NCBI RefSeq assembly: GCF_019797825.1
Contig: NZ_CP081855.1
Location: 1,302,001-1,366,000 of the forward strand
DNA length: 64,000 nt
Reading direction: 5' to 3'
Origin: Limosilactobacillus panis
GTDB lineage: Bacteria; Bacillota; Bacilli; Lactobacillales; Lactobacillaceae
The notes beneath the pieces were generated by a model. The model did not search any database. It saw only the letters and a list, made by a program, of their open reading frames with translations, and had not been told where the DNA came from. This document shows positions 36,565-46,043 of this stretch, in pieces. Each line of letters begins with the position of its first letter. The stretch's first letter is position 1. The translations under genes were made by a program, and so were the position numbers.

Positions 36565-37023
36565 CTACTCCCTCTGTGCCAACTCATTAAAGCGGTCCGC
36601 CAGGTGCTTTGCGGCACCCGCCGACATACAAACAACCAAAACGTTACTGTCGTCTCCAATGGTGGTGAAGACGGCTTCGTCCTTCAGACGCCGGATGAGG
36701 GTGGCAACCACCGGCCCATTTCCCGGCCGCACAGCCAGGGCAAGGAAGCGGTCGTCCTGCTTTAATTCCAAAAGACTGTCATGCAGGGTTGCCCCCAACT
36801 GGCCAGCATCATCATTATGCTGACGGGCGGGCAGGCCATAACGGTACCCGCCCCCCTCAGCGGGAATCTTCACCAGCTGCATCTCCTTGATGTCCCGGGA
36901 GATGGTTGCCTGGGTCACCTGGAGGCCGAGGTCGTTGAGTTTCTCAACGAGGTCTTCCTGGCGTTCAATGCTGTTGTCCGTGATGATCTCACGAATTTTC
37001 TTCTGCCGATCTGCTTTCTTCAT
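36565..37023 (-). CDS. argR: Arginine repressor ArgR/AhrC
   Basis: A 152-residue hexameric regulator. The N-terminal winged helix has REIITDNSIERQEDLVEKL and VTQATISRDIKEMQLVK. The C-terminal arginine-binding domain has GPVVATLIRRL and IGDDSNVLVVC. This operon copy (between tlyA and recN) is the conserved one. It probably regulates arginine genes elsewhere on the chromosome. Confidence 0.93.
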   Translation of the reverse strand: MKKADRQKKIREIITDNSIERQEDLVEKLNDLGLQVTQATISRDIKEMQLVKIPAEGGGYRYGLPARQHNDDAGQLGATLHDSLLELKQDDRFLALAVRPGNGPVVATLIRRLKDEAVFTTIGDDSNVLVVCMSAGAAKHLADRFNELAQRE

Positions 37024-37034
37024 TGAAATCCCCC

Positions 37035-37859
37035 CTACTTTTCCTTCTGGTTCAACTCCTGGTCAGCGTTGGCAATTACTTGATCAATGTCAACCTGGGA
37101 TGCAATTTTACCTTCCTGGTCACTCAGCCGCAGGTGGGCCAAGAACTCCATGTTTCCCTGGCCACCCTTGATTGGTGAGAAATCCAGGCCCAGGACATCA
37201 AAGTGGTCGGCACAGGCAAAGTTCAACACCTTTTCCAGAACTGCCTTATGGACCTTGTGGTCGCGAATGATTCCGTGCTTGCCCACGTGTTCTTTGCCCG
37301 CTTCAAACTGGGGCTTGATCAAGGCAACGACTTCCCCACCGGACTGGAGGATTCCAGCTAATGGTGGAAGGATCAAGTGGAGGGAAATGAAGGAGACGTC
37401 AATGGAAGCAAAGGCCGGCTGCCCGTGGGTAAAGTCAGCTAGCTTACTGTAGCGGAAGTTGGTCTGTTCCATCACCACCACCCGTGGGTCCTCCCGCAGC
37501 TGCCAAACCAGCTGGTTCGTGCCCACGTCTAGGGCGTAGCTCAGCTTAGCCCCGTTCTGGAGCATCACGTCGGTAAAGCCCCCGGTCGAGGAACCGATAT
37601 CTAAGACCATCTTATCCTGGACACTGATGTCAAAAGCCTTGAGGGCCTTGGCCAACTTTAATCCACCCCGGCTGACGTACGGCATTTTGTGCCCCTTCAT
37701 GTGGAGGGTCGTCGTCACGGGAATCTTCTGGCCGGGTTTGTCCAGGCGTTCGTTGTTCTTTCCTAAGATCTCACCAGCCATCACTGACCGCTTGGCCTGT
37801 TCACGCGAATCGAACAGGCCCTGTTTAACTAGTAAAACATCAACACGTTCTTTTTCCAT
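37035..37859 (-). CDS. tlyA: TlyA-family rRNA 2'-O-methyltransferase / hemolysin-like
   Basis: About 274 residues. An N-terminal S4 RNA-binding domain (ERVDVLLVKQGLFDSREQAKRSVMAG) is joined to an FtsJ-type methyltransferase (VLDIGSSTGGFTDVMLQ, YALDVGTNQL). The family 2'-O-methylates ribosomal RNA; the old hemolysin name is historical. ATG at 37859 is preferred because AAGGA is eight bases before it. An ATG two codons upstream is too close. Confidence 0.92.
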   Translation of the reverse strand: MEKERVDVLLVKQGLFDSREQAKRSVMAGEILGKNNERLDKPGQKIPVTTTLHMKGHKMPYVSRGGLKLAKALKAFDISVQDKMVLDIGSSTGGFTDVMLQNGAKLSYALDVGTNQLVWQLREDPRVVVMEQTNFRYSKLADFTHGQPAFASIDVSFISLHLILPPLAGILQSGGEVVALIKPQFEAGKEHVGKHGIIRDHKVHKAVLEKVLNFACADHFDVLGLDFSPIKGGQGNMEFLAHLRLSDQEGKIASQVDIDQVIANADQELNQKEK

Positions 37860-37870
37860 AGTCATAGTCC

Positions 37871-38746
37871 TTATAATTTAAAATACGCAAGAAATTGGTC
37901 ATACCCCGCAAACGATTTTCTCGTTAGCTGGGCTAAGTTCTTCTGGGCCTGACGGGCGTGGGCCAACGCCAGGTGGAGTTGATCCTTGGCCCCATCAATG
38001 CCGAGTAATCCCGGATAGGTATTCTTATGCTCGCCAGCATCCTTGCCAACCGCTTTCCCCATCTGGGCAACGGTCCCAAGAACGTCCATCAAATCATCAT
38101 AAATTTGGAAGGCCAAGCCGTAATGGTTTCCGAAGTCGGCTAGTGCCCGAAGAATCTCCTCATCCTGGTCGGTAATGATTCCTCCGGCCACTACCGCGTA
38201 ATGGAGGAGGGCCCCCGTCTTTTCCCGGTGAAGATAACGCAACTGGTCAAGGTTAAGGTGCTCATGTTCGCCCTCAATATCCCGGGCCTGGCCAGCAACC
38301 ATTCCAGCTGGACCCGCGGCTTTGGCCAAGGCCAGGGCCAAGTGAGCGCGCGTTTTTGCTGGCAGGTCGTTTTCAGTAATCCACTGGAAGGCCAGGGTTA
38401 AAAGGCCATCACCTGCCAAGGTAGCTATCCCGGCACCAAACTTGCAGTGGTTCGTTGGCTTGCCCCGGCGGAGGTTGTCGTTATCCATCGCCGGTAAGTC
38501 ATCATGAATCAGCGAGTAGGTGTGCAGAAGTTCAAGAGCAGTGGCGGCCCGCATTACTGCGGGGGTAACCTGGCCACCAAGCATCTCAACGGTTGCCAAA
38601 GTCAGAGTCGGCCGCAGACGCTTACCGCCGGCCATGACGGAATAGTTCATCGACTGACTCAGCGTTTTTTGGTCAATATTCTTGGGAAGGTTAGCAGCTA
38701 AATAGTCGTTAACTTGTTTTTTTAAACTCGTTAATGAATCTACCAT
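37871..38746 (-). CDS. ispA: Farnesyl diphosphate synthase
   Basis: A 291-residue all-helical prenyltransferase making C15 (or C10) diphosphates for undecaprenyl and quinone synthesis. The first aspartate-rich motif HDDLPAMDND (near residue 83) and the second YDDLMDVLG (near 217) bind magnesium-diphosphate. GGKRLRPTL binds isopentenyl diphosphate. It lies 17 bases downstream of xseB. Confidence 0.95.
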   Translation of the reverse strand: MVDSLTSLKKQVNDYLAANLPKNIDQKTLSQSMNYSVMAGGKRLRPTLTLATVEMLGGQVTPAVMRAATALELLHTYSLIHDDLPAMDNDNLRRGKPTNHCKFGAGIATLAGDGLLTLAFQWITENDLPAKTRAHLALALAKAAGPAGMVAGQARDIEGEHEHLNLDQLRYLHREKTGALLHYAVVAGGIITDQDEEILRALADFGNHYGLAFQIYDDLMDVLGTVAQMGKAVGKDAGEHKNTYPGLLGIDGAKDQLHLALAHARQAQKNLAQLTRKSFAGYDQFLAYFKL

Positions 38747-38763
38747 TTAAATGGTCCCCCTAA

Positions 38764-39042
38764 CTATTCTTCACTGCCGAAGCCCCGGTTGCCCCCGCCA
38801 TTATTGCTAGGGTCATCCGTGACCTTTTCATATTCCTTTTCTTCCCCGTTGTCGTCAATCAGGTGTCCCAGGGTCTTCTCAGCACTGGTCAGCTTCTTTT
38901 GGAGTTCCTTGGAGAGCTGAATACCGTCTTTAAACTGCTGGATGGCTTTCTCAAGAGGGACGTTGCCCTGCTCTAACTGGTTAACAATTCCTTGCAGCTT
39001 AGTAAGTTGTTCTTCAAAAGTTGGTTCTTTACTTGTTGCCAT
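38764..39042 (-). CDS. xseB: Exodeoxyribonuclease VII small subunit
   Basis: A 92-residue subunit: FEEQLTKLQGIVNQLEQGNVPLEKAIQQFKDGIQL is the helical hairpin typical of XseB, here with a Gly/Asn-rich tail. It overlaps the xseA end by 14 bases. Confidence 0.95.
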   Translation of the reverse strand: MATSKEPTFEEQLTKLQGIVNQLEQGNVPLEKAIQQFKDGIQLSKELQKKLTSAEKTLGHLIDDNGEEKEYEKVTDDPSNNGGGNRGFGSEE

Positions 39043-40381
39043 TATTTTTCTCCTTAATATTTGTGACTGTTACGGTGACGTTGCCATCTGCAAAGTGCAG
39101 CAACATTGTATCGCCTGCTGCCAATTGTCGGGCCTGGTTAATGACCCGCCCTTCCTTGGTTACGTAAGTGTAGCCACGTTCCATAATCTTCAATGGGTCA
39201 AGGGAATGCAACTGCTTCGTCAAGGCCGTCACCTGCTGATTAACCCGTTGGTCATAGCTCTGGGCGGCGGTTTGCAGGCGGGCTTGGAGTTGTTTCACTA
39301 CTTCCTGGCCCTGCTTAACCTGGCGGGTTGGCGCATAGGCCAGGAGCTTGTTGCTCAGCTGGTCAACCGCGTTGTGAGCCGTTTGCAGGCGGCTCTCCTC
39401 CTGGTGCTGGAGTTCCTGGGTCAGTTGATCAACCTTCTGAGCGTAGTTTTCGTACAGACGGGTTGGCTGCTGGAAGATGTAACTCTGATTAACCTTGGCC
39501 AGCTGCTTCTTGTCAAAGTCAATCTGGGCCCGCATGGTGTTAAAGAGGCGGCGTTGGAAGTCCTTTAAGAGGAGCAACGTATCGTCTAACCGTTGGGGAG
39601 TGGCCAATTCGGCCGCTGCCGTTGGCGTTGCCGCCCGCCGGTCAGCGACCAGGTCGGCAATTGTAGTGTCTGTTTCGTGCCCCACTGATGAAATTACCGG
39701 AATCTTACTGGCGGCAATTGCCCGGGCCACACTCTCCTCATTGAAAGGCCAGAGGTCTTCGATTGACCCCCCACCCCGGCCGATAATCAGAGTGTCAAAA
39801 TTGCCCATTTGGTTGGCACGGTTAATCTGGCGGGTAATATCGGCCGCCGCTTTTTCCCCCTGAACAACCGTCGGAAAGAGGACCACCTGGGCAATCGGGT
39901 AGCGGCGGCGAACCGTCGTGTTAATGTCCCGGATAACCGCTCCGTTAAGGCTGGTAACCACCGCAATCCGTTTAGGGAACAAGGGAAGTGGCTTCTTCGG
40001 CAAAGAAAAGAGGCCCTCCGCATTCAGCTTCTTCTTTAATTGTTCAAAGGCTAGGTAAAGGGAACCGACCCCGTCCGGCTCCATCGTATCGATGTAAATT
40101 TGGTAGCGGCCGCTGCGTTCGTAGAGGCTAACGTGGCCGGTCACACAGAGCTTCATCCCCTCTTCCGGGGTAAACTTCACCTTAGCAAACTGGGAACGAA
40201 ACATTACCGCGTCAATCACGGCATTGTCGTCCTTCAGGCTAAAGTACTGGTGACCACTGCGCAAGCGAAAGTTAGATAGTTCACCGGTCAGGTAAACCTT
40301 TTGCAGGTACGGGTCACGGTCAAACTTAAGTTTTAGGTATTTGGTTAACTGGCTAACCGTGAGGTATTTACTTCTATCCAT
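39029..40381 (-). CDS. xseA: Exodeoxyribonuclease VII large subunit
   Basis: A 450-residue nuclease subunit degrading single-stranded DNA. An N-terminal OB domain ([23 protein letters not shown]) is followed by a catalytic part with [29 protein letters not shown] and [29 protein letters not shown] long coiled coil is at the C-terminal side. Start ATG at 40381 ([12 protein letters not shown]), overlapping the folD end by eight bases. Confidence 0.96.
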   Translation of the reverse strand: MDRSKYLTVSQLTKYLKLKFDRDPYLQKVYLTGELSNFRLRSGHQYFSLKDDNAVIDAVMFRSQFAKVKFTPEEGMKLCVTGHVSLYERSGRYQIYIDTMEPDGVGSLYLAFEQLKKKLNAEGLFSLPKKPLPLFPKRIAVVTSLNGAVIRDINTTVRRRYPIAQVVLFPTVVQGEKAAADITRQINRANQMGNFDTLIIGRGGGSIEDLWPFNEESVARAIAASKIPVISSVGHETDTTIADLVADRRAATPTAAAELATPQRLDDTLLLLKDFQRRLFNTMRAQIDFDKKQLAKVNQSYIFQQPTRLYENYAQKVDQLTQELQHQEESRLQTAHNAVDQLSNKLLAYAPTRQVKQGQEVVKQLQARLQTAAQSYDQRVNQQVTALTKQLHSLDPLKIMERGYTYVTKEGRVINQARQLAAGDTMLLHFADGNVTVTVTNIKEKNNGNK

Positions 40382-41231
40382 TTCTTCGCCACTCCGCAAG
40401 ATCAACTGTTTGGGCCATTAAGCTAGCAATCGTCATCGGACCGACGCCGCCGGGAACCGGGGTAATCTTACTAGCAACCGGTTCGACCGCATCAAAATCA
40501 ACGTCCCCGGTGAGTTTACCGGAAGGAAGGCGGTCCATCCCGACATCAATGACCACGGCCCCATCCTTGACGGCGTCCTGGCCAATAAAGTGAGCAATCC
40601 CAGTGGCGACAATCAAGACGTCAGCCTGGCGGGTTAGCCGGTGGAGGTCCTTAGTATGGCGCCCCGCCATCGTGACCGTGGCGTTGGCATTATTCAACAG
40701 GGCCAGCAGCGGTTTCCCCACCAGGATGCTGCGCCCGACAATCACAACATTGGCTCCCGTTAGGTCAACATTGTAGTGACGTAGGGCGGTCATGATCCCC
40801 CGGGGTGTGCAGGCTACTGGGTAGTTACCCGGCTGGTCAGCGAAGAGCTTCCCCAGGTTTTGAGGATGGAGGCCATCAACGTCCTTATCGGGCCGGATAG
40901 TATTAGTGATGGCAACTGCGTCAAGATGATTCGGTAGGGGCTCCTGGACGATGATGGCGTCGATATCGTCGTCGTTATTGAGTTCCTTAATTGCCGCTAG
41001 GACCGTTGCCTGCTTGACGTCGGTTGGAAAACGATAGAGGTCCGACTTCAGGCCCATCCTTTCGGCCAGGCGGTGCTTGTTCCGGGTGTAAATTTGACTG
41101 GCTGGGTCATCGCCAACTAGGACCACCGCAATCCCCGGTTTAACCCCCTTTGCAATGAGCTCTTGGGCCCGCTTTTGGGTCTGCTTGTTAAGCTCTTTGG
41201 CCAACTGCTTTCCATCAATAATCGTTGCCAT
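40374..41231 (-). CDS. folD: Methylenetetrahydrofolate dehydrogenase / cyclohydrolase
   Basis: A 285-residue bifunctional enzyme giving 10-formyl-THF for purines and for Fmt. Motifs: the catalytic Lys in [37 protein letters not shown] (NADP site) and [16 protein letters not shown]. It heads folD-xseA-xseB-ispA-tlyA-argR-recN. A hairpin separates it from nusB. Confidence 0.96.
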   Translation of the reverse strand: MATIIDGKQLAKELNKQTQKRAQELIAKGVKPGIAVVLVGDDPASQIYTRNKHRLAERMGLKSDLYRFPTDVKQATVLAAIKELNNDDDIDAIIVQEPLPNHLDAVAITNTIRPDKDVDGLHPQNLGKLFADQPGNYPVACTPRGIMTALRHYNVDLTGANVVIVGRSILVGKPLLALLNNANATVTMAGRHTKDLHRLTRQADVLIVATGIAHFIGQDAVKDGAVVIDVGMDRLPSGKLTGDVDFDAVEPVASKITPVPGGVGPMTIASLMAQTVDLAEWRRNG

Positions 41232-41265
41232 CAGCTAGTTCCTCCTGTTACTCTTTATTAACCAC

Positions 41266-41309
41266 TCTCAAAAAGAGGGCTGTGGCAAAGCATCCTCTGT
41301 CACAACCCC
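41266..41309 (-). terminator. Hairpin terminator between nusB and folD
   Basis: GGGCTGTGG (41277-41285) pairs with CACAACCC (41301-41308). On the minus strand TCTTTTTGAG follows. The stem is imperfect, so partial read-through is plausible. Confidence 0.55.
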
Positions 41310-41318
41310 GCACTCACA

Positions 41319-41729
41319 CTAGTTTCGGTGTTCTTGTTCAAATTTACCTAAGGCCCCGTTAATAAACTTGCGTGACTTATCATTACTGAATGCCTTAGCA
41401 AGTTCCAGCGCTTCGTTAATAGCAACCGCTGTTGGTACCCCATCGACGTACTGAATCTCGTACAGAGCGATGCGCAGAATAATCAGGTCCGGTTTGGCCA
41501 GCCGGTCGATGGTCCAGTCACGCGCCAATAAGGAGCTAATCTGCTGGTCTAATTCATCCTGATGATCACTAACACCCTTTACCAACACTGTTAGGTAGGC
41601 CGGAATCTCCTGCTTGTCGTGGTGGGGAATCGACTGGTAAACAGTTGCCAATTCCGCGTCTGGATTAGTCTGTAAGGCAAACAAAACTTGAAAGGCTTCC
41701 TCACGAACTGCGTGCCGCGTTAAACTCAT
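41319..41729 (-). CDS. nusB: Transcription antitermination factor NusB
   Basis: A 136-residue all-helical RNA-binding protein for rRNA antitermination: SLTRHAVREEAFQVLFAL at the start and YVDGVPTAVAINEALELAKAFSNDKSRKFINGALG at the end. It overlaps the asp23-type gene upstream by four bases, as usual in lactobacilli. Confidence 0.96.
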   Translation of the reverse strand: MSLTRHAVREEAFQVLFALQTNPDAELATVYQSIPHHDKQEIPAYLTVLVKGVSDHQDELDQQISSLLARDWTIDRLAKPDLIILRIALYEIQYVDGVPTAVAINEALELAKAFSNDKSRKFINGALGKFEQEHRN

Positions 41730-42169
41730 TCTTCTTCACTACCCCCATCATCTTTATCTTCACCAAACAGGTTATCTGGGTCAACCTGCTGGTCTTCTTG
41801 TGGGGCAATGATCCCCTTTACGTGAACGTTTACTTCTGTGACGACCAGGTTAGTCATCAGGGTAATCTGTTGCTTAATCCGTTCCTGAATCTGACCGGCA
41901 ACCTTGGGAACAGACATACCATACTCAACGTAAACATCAACATCGATGATCAAGTCGTCTGCATCATTGACCAGCTTAACACCGCGCCGGTGGTCGGAGC
42001 GTCCAAGCAGTTCACCAACGCTGTTAGCAAATGAACCGTACATCTTAGAGACACCCTTAACTTCACTTGCTGCGTAGCCGGCGATGATTTCCAAAACCCG
42101 GGGAGCAATTTGGATTGTTCCCAACTTTTGGTCATCCTTATTTAGAATAATTTTTGAATCTTCTGGCAT
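41726..42169 (-). CDS. Asp23/Gls24 family protein (YqhY-like)
   Basis: A 147-residue envelope-stress family protein: IQIAPRVLEIIAGYAASEVKGVSKMYGS, DVDVYVEYGMSVPKVAGQIQ and VNVHVKGII. The YqhY type next to nusB is linked to fatty-acid (acetyl-CoA carboxylase) control in Bacillus. The C-terminus is acidic. This is the second family member in the window after 21157-21522. Confidence 0.92.
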   Translation of the reverse strand: MPEDSKIILNKDDQKLGTIQIAPRVLEIIAGYAASEVKGVSKMYGSFANSVGELLGRSDHRRGVKLVNDADDLIIDVDVYVEYGMSVPKVAGQIQERIKQQITLMTNLVVTEVNVHVKGIIAPQEDQQVDPDNLFGEDKDDGGSEEE

Positions 42170-42328
42170 TGTTAACCCTCCATTAAGGCTGGGAAAAGCT
42201 TCCCGCTTTCATCTATATGAATGTCAAGGTTGTGAATCAACATCTAATAACTCGACATTGCTGGTAGTTTGCCACAATAATATACTCTATCTATTTTGCA
42301 CTAAATAGTGGTAAAAATCAACGGTCCA

Positions 42329-43012
42329 TCACCCCATCAGCGAAATCTGCTGCGACATTTTTATCCGGCGATTATACCAGTCGTGAACGACAAGGTCCAT
42401 GGCGGACATGGCGAAGCTGCCAAAAGCAAGTGTCTGGTTCTCCTGGATCAACCGCAAAAACGCGTGGGGATGACTGAGCCGGTGGGTAAAACGAGCAATC
42501 GTCACGTGACCGGAAATAGTCGGATACCGCTCTGCTAGGGGGAGGTTTGCTGCTGGAATTGCTTGGCGTAATTTAAGACGTAACTGGGTAAGCGCAGGCG
42601 AATAATCCCCCTTTACCATTAAGGCTCCGGGACTTACCATCAGACCACTAAAGTGCCAGTGAACCGGGGCACAATCCACGAGTATCGACTGCAAAAGATG
42701 TTCGTAGTCACTAAATTGACTGCGGGTAAAAACCTGTCCTGCCTGTGCACCCACGATATCCATAATTGTCACGTGACGGTCAACCGCCGGGTTGTAGTAC
42801 TGGTCCGGTTCAAGGGTCTTGGCCTGCTGGAGGACAAATGAAATGTTGCGGTTGATATTGGCCGGAAGGTGTCCTAAGAGGGTCAGTCCCCACCGGTCGT
42901 CAGCACGGTTTGTCCCCAGGTACTGGTCAAATTCTAAGGCATTGTTTTCAATTGCCGCTTGGCCACGGGCACTGATTTGTTGATACAGGTCCGCAAGTTT
43001 AGAATCCATCAT
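42329..43012 (-). CDS. 2H phosphoesterase superfamily protein
   Basis: A 227-residue protein carrying two His-x-Thr motifs, HVTIMDIVG (near residue 80) and HVTIARFTH (near 170), about 90 residues apart. This is the mark of 2H phosphoesterases, which open or close 2',3'-cyclic phosphate bonds in RNA ends or small nucleotides. Its substrate is unknown. It overlaps the pepP stop codon (TAATG), so the two are coupled. In related genomes efp usually lies between pepP and the asp23 gene. Here this gene takes that place. Confidence 0.7.
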   Translation of the reverse strand: MMDSKLADLYQQISARGQAAIENNALEFDQYLGTNRADDRWGLTLLGHLPANINRNISFVLQQAKTLEPDQYYNPAVDRHVTIMDIVGAQAGQVFTRSQFSDYEHLLQSILVDCAPVHWHFSGLMVSPGALMVKGDYSPALTQLRLKLRQAIPAANLPLAERYPTISGHVTIARFTHRLSHPHAFLRLIQENQTLAFGSFAMSAMDLVVHDWYNRRIKMSQQISLMG

Positions 43013-44091
43013 TAGTCCCCCACAATGATTAGTTCTGTCGGTGCCGTGGTTAGGACGACCGGCCCACCATGGGTAACAATAACATCGTCTTCAATTCGAA
43101 CCCCACCGATTTCCGGAACATAGATTCCTGGTTCGACCGTAATTACCTCATTGTTAGCAAATTTTACGTGGGGAGTTCCCGGGCCGTAACTAACCGGTAA
43201 CTCGTGGACATTCAGGCCAATCCCGTGTCCCATTCCATGATTAAATTCATCATCGTAGCCCGCTTCGGCAATCAGCTGACGCCCAAAATGGTCGAGTTTG
43301 TCCCCCCGCATGCCAACTTTGACGTGGTCAATGACGTTTCGGCGGGCCGTATTAACGATCTGGTAGATGTCTTTAAGTTCCGGATCAATCGAACCCACCG
43401 CAAAGGTTCGTGTCATGTCAGCGGTGTAGCCCCCGACAAAGTAGCCGAAGTCGAGGGTTACCGCATCGCCGTCCTCAATCAATTTATCACTTGCAGTCGC
43501 ATGCGGTTGGGCAGCGTTGGCACCACTGGCCACAATGGTGGAAAAGGACGGACCACTAGCCCCGTGTTCCTTCATCCAGAAGTCCAACAAGTTAGCAAGG
43601 TGCCGTTCGCTGACGCCCGGATGAACTTGGGACAGGAGGTAGCGGTAACCGGCAGCGTGCAAGTCCGCCGCCTTCTTCAACAGGGCGAGCTCTTGACTGT
43701 CCTTTATCTGCCGCATCTTTTCGACTAGGTTAGAGAACGGCACCAGGTCAGCAATCATCGTATCGTCCAGCAGGTCATAAAGCTGGTAGGAGACCGTGTC
43801 TTCATAGCCCAGCACTTCGACCTGGAGGGCCTGACAGATGCGGTTAAGATCGGCATAGTAGTCCTGACTAATGGTCGCTACAACCTCTTCACTGGCAAAT
43901 TCCTCTAAGGCCAGGTGGTAACGCTCATCCGACACAATGATTGCCCGGTCGGGAGTGATTAGCAAAAAGCCGTCGTCCTGAAGGAGGTTGAAGCCGGTTA
44001 AGTAGTAAATGTTTTGTTGGTTAGTTACCAGGAAGGCATCGATATACAGCTTCGCCAGGCGTTGCTGAATACGGTTGATTCGACTGCCCAT
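43012..44091 (-). CDS. pepP: Xaa-Pro aminopeptidase
   Basis: A 359-residue M24 metallopeptidase. The N-terminal creatinase-like domain ends near residue 130. The catalytic domain has the five metal ligands in TLDFGYFVGGYTADMTRTF (two Asp), MGHGIGLNVHE (His), TVEPGIYVPE (Glu) and GGVRIEDDVIV (Glu). It removes N-terminal residues before proline, useful in peptide nutrition. A terminator separates it from rpmA. Confidence 0.94.
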   Translation of the reverse strand: MGSRINRIQQRLAKLYIDAFLVTNQQNIYYLTGFNLLQDDGFLLITPDRAIIVSDERYHLALEEFASEEVVATISQDYYADLNRICQALQVEVLGYEDTVSYQLYDLLDDTMIADLVPFSNLVEKMRQIKDSQELALLKKAADLHAAGYRYLLSQVHPGVSERHLANLLDFWMKEHGASGPSFSTIVASGANAAQPHATASDKLIEDGDAVTLDFGYFVGGYTADMTRTFAVGSIDPELKDIYQIVNTARRNVIDHVKVGMRGDKLDHFGRQLIAEAGYDDEFNHGMGHGIGLNVHELPVSYGPGTPHVKFANNEVITVEPGIYVPEIGGVRIEDDVIVTHGGPVVLTTAPTELIIVGD

Positions 44092-44118
44092 TATGTATTC
44101 CCCCTATAAAATAGATAG

Positions 44119-44157
44119 AAAAAAGGACCATCCACATCAATGTGGTAGTCCTTTTCG
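44119..44157 (-). terminator. Intrinsic terminator of the rplU-prp-rpmA operon
   Basis: AAAAGGACTACCACAT and ATGTGGATGGTCCTTTT arms on the minus strand with a tight loop and T-run, directly after rpmA. Confidence 0.85.
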
Positions 44158-44165
44158 TAATATAT

Positions 44166-44447
44166 TTATTCAGCGACCGGGTAAACAGATACCTTCCGCT
44201 TGCTGCGGCCCATGCGTTCAAACTTAACAACACCGGCTACCTTTGCGTATAGGGTATCGTCACCACCACGGCCCACGTTTTCACCTGGGTTGATGTGGGT
44301 ACCACGTTGACGGTAGATGATTGCACCAGCAGTTACCATGGAACCATCAGCAGCCTTGGTACCAAGACGACGACCAGCTGAGTTCCGACCGTTGGCAGTG
44401 GAACCGCCCCCTTTGTGGTGGGAGAAGAATTGCAAATTCATAATCAT
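44166..44447 (-). CDS. rpmA: 50S ribosomal protein bL27 with cleavable N-terminus
   Basis: A 93-residue L27. The N-terminal [14 protein letters not shown] is the Firmicutes extension, whose first residues up to FF are removed by the protease Prp, encoded next door. The exposed tail then reaches the peptidyl-transferase centre. The first ATG (44447) has GGAGGTG seven bases upstream and is preferred over the ATG two codons later. Confidence 0.96.
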   Translation of the reverse strand: MIMNLQFFSHHKGGGSTANGRNSAGRRLGTKAADGSMVTAGAIIYRQRGTHINPGENVGRGGDDTLYAKVAGVVKFERMGRSKRKVSVYPVAE

Positions 44448-44472
44448 AGTTGTTCACCTCCAGCAATGAACT

Positions 44473-44796
44473 TTAATTTAACATTTTAACTTTAATGTTA
44501 TCTGGGTAACTCTCTTGGATGTCTAACAAGCCATTCAAAAGGGTATTCAGGAGAAGCTGACTATCGTGGTCAGCCCCCAATTGTGAGACTCTTAAGAGGC
44601 CCCCGTTTTGATTATCACTTTCAACCTGTGGTGCAACCTTCACGAGTTTTTCAAGGCCGTTCACAGTTGAAATTGCCAGTGCCGACACCGCCGCACAGAC
44701 AATGTCTTGTCCGTACGGTCCCGCATCAGCGTGGCCGGTAATCAGAAATGTGGTGATCCGCCGATTCGAATCTAACGTAAAGTGCGCCCGAATCAT
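44473..44796 (-). CDS. prp: Ribosomal-processing cysteine protease Prp
   Basis: A 107-residue protease that trims bL27. The catalytic His is in ITGHADAG and the Cys in DIVCAAVSALAIS, the Prp dyad. It lies between rplU and rpmA, the invariant order in Firmicutes with an L27 extension, matching the LQFF site seen in the neighbouring gene. Confidence 0.95.
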   Translation of the reverse strand: MIRAHFTLDSNRRITTFLITGHADAGPYGQDIVCAAVSALAISTVNGLEKLVKVAPQVESDNQNGGLLRVSQLGADHDSQLLLNTLLNGLLDIQESYPDNIKVKMLN

Positions 44797-44811
44797 TGCT
44801 TCACCCCCGCA

Positions 44812-45120
44812 TTAAGCGTTGATCTTATCGATCGTAACCTTAGTGTATGGTTGACGGTGACCTTGCTTAGTGTGGGTGTGCTTCTTAGGCTTGTACTTGA
44901 AGGTAACAACCTTCTTCTCCTTGCCTTGCTTTTCAACAGTACCTTTAACAGCGGCACCATCAACAAATGGTGTCCCAATCTTGGTATCTTCGCCGCCGAC
45001 TAAGACTACCTTATCAAAGGTAACCTTGTCACCTTGCTTTGCGTCAAGCTTTTCAACGAAGATGGTCTTACCTTCTTCAACCTTGTATTGCTTGCCGCCA
45101 GTAACGATAATTGCGTACAT
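44812..45120 (-). CDS. rplU: 50S ribosomal protein bL21
   Basis: A 102-residue protein: [20 protein letters not shown] and [19 protein letters not shown] match L21. The start at 45120 has TAAGGAGGTG seven bases before it. An upstream in-frame GTG/ATT extension lies in the leader and is rejected. First gene of rplU-prp-rpmA. Confidence 0.96.
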   Translation of the reverse strand: MYAIIVTGGKQYKVEEGKTIFVEKLDAKQGDKVTFDKVVLVGGEDTKIGTPFVDGAAVKGTVEKQGKEKKVVTFKYKPKKHTHTKQGHRQPYTKVTIDKINA

Positions 45121-45252
45121 TTTGTGCACCTCCTTAATATCTAAGACTCGCCGAATCAAGCAGCAGTGCTTTGAACTTGATAGCGTGCGGTTGTAGTTGT
45201 TGGTTCACAAATACAACGTAAGTATCATAGCAAATTTAACCTTGTTCGTCAA
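45121..45252 (-). promoter_or_regulatory. Promoter and leader of the rplU operon
   Basis: Minus strand: TTGACG (45252-45247), a 17-base spacer and TATGAT (45229-45224), close to consensus. The leader is about 97 bases and contains GTTGTATTTGTGAACCAACAAC-like self-complementary stretches. L21 leaders are a known Firmicutes autoregulatory family. Membership here is inferred from position. Confidence 0.75.
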
Positions 45253-45263
45253 TATAAAAGGCC

Positions 45264-45308
45264 AAAAATCACCCCCGGCATTCACTCAAATCGAACACCG
45301 GGGTTGAT
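45264..45308 (-). terminator. Intrinsic terminator of the TetR gene
   Basis: Minus strand: CAACCCCGG, an 18-base loop, CCGGGGGTG, then ATTTTTGG, 34 bases past the TetR stop codon and just upstream of the rplU promoter. Confidence 0.7.
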
Positions 45309-45341
45309 CTGTTGACGAACGGTAATTCGTCTATATAGTGG

Positions 45342-45986
45342 TTAAATATTTTCCAAAGCAGAAGCCTTTTCGCCGATAAAGAAGTCCGCAATGGTCATAT
45401 GTTGCCCACTAAATTGATTGAGCATCTTCTCCACACTGCTCGTCATGTAACGAGCGGTATAAATCATCCCGTCTTTTAACCAGTGACGGATTAGTCCAAG
45501 AAGGGCTGAATTAATGAAGGAAATTTGCAATTCAAGAGGAACCGTCAGCTGTTTTTGATCATCATTAACACTATTGTAGTAATTCTTCATACAGTTCGCC
45601 AAGCGATCATACATTTGCTCGTAAAAGAAATCTGTCTTTTCATTATTTAAAAGAACATCAAAAACATCGGCGTTGCTTTCGATGTAGTGAAAAGCCTTGC
45701 TTACGGAAAACACCTGCACCGTTCGCTTCGTTGACAAACTAAATTCATCACTATCTACCATTACCTCATCAAAAAAATCATCAAGAATTTCCCGGATTGC
45801 TGACCGAATAAAGTCATGCTTATCCTTGTAGTGGAGATAGAAAGTTCCGCGGGTGATGCTGGCAGTTTCGGTAATCTTTTGGACGCTAATGTCTTCAATC
45901 TTTTCACGTCGCATCAGATAGACGAGAGCCTTGCGCAGACTGTTGCGAGTCTTAATAACGCGCGGATCCGTCTTATTAACGGCCAT
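45342..45986 (-). CDS. TetR/AcrR family transcriptional regulator
   Basis: A 214-residue regulator. The N-terminal helix-turn-helix is IEDISVQKITETASITRGTFYLHYKDKHDF (about residues 28-58), followed by a helical ligand domain of the DhaS/TetR_C_7 kind. AAAGGATGATG precedes the ATG. Such genes usually repress a neighbouring divergent gene. Here the divergent position is occupied by an IS982-type and an IS30-type element, so the original target next door is gone or the regulator acts elsewhere. Confidence 0.88.
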   Translation of the reverse strand: MAVNKTDPRVIKTRNSLRKALVYLMRREKIEDISVQKITETASITRGTFYLHYKDKHDFIRSAIREILDDFFDEVMVDSDEFSLSTKRTVQVFSVSKAFHYIESNADVFDVLLNNEKTDFFYEQMYDRLANCMKNYYNSVNDDQKQLTVPLELQISFINSALLGLIRHWLKDGMIYTARYMTSSVEKMLNQFSGQHMTIADFFIGEKASALENI

Positions 45987-46043
45987 AAATCATCATCCTT
46001 TCAACATCAGCTTAAGTTCTTCTCCCTTATATACTTCTACTTA

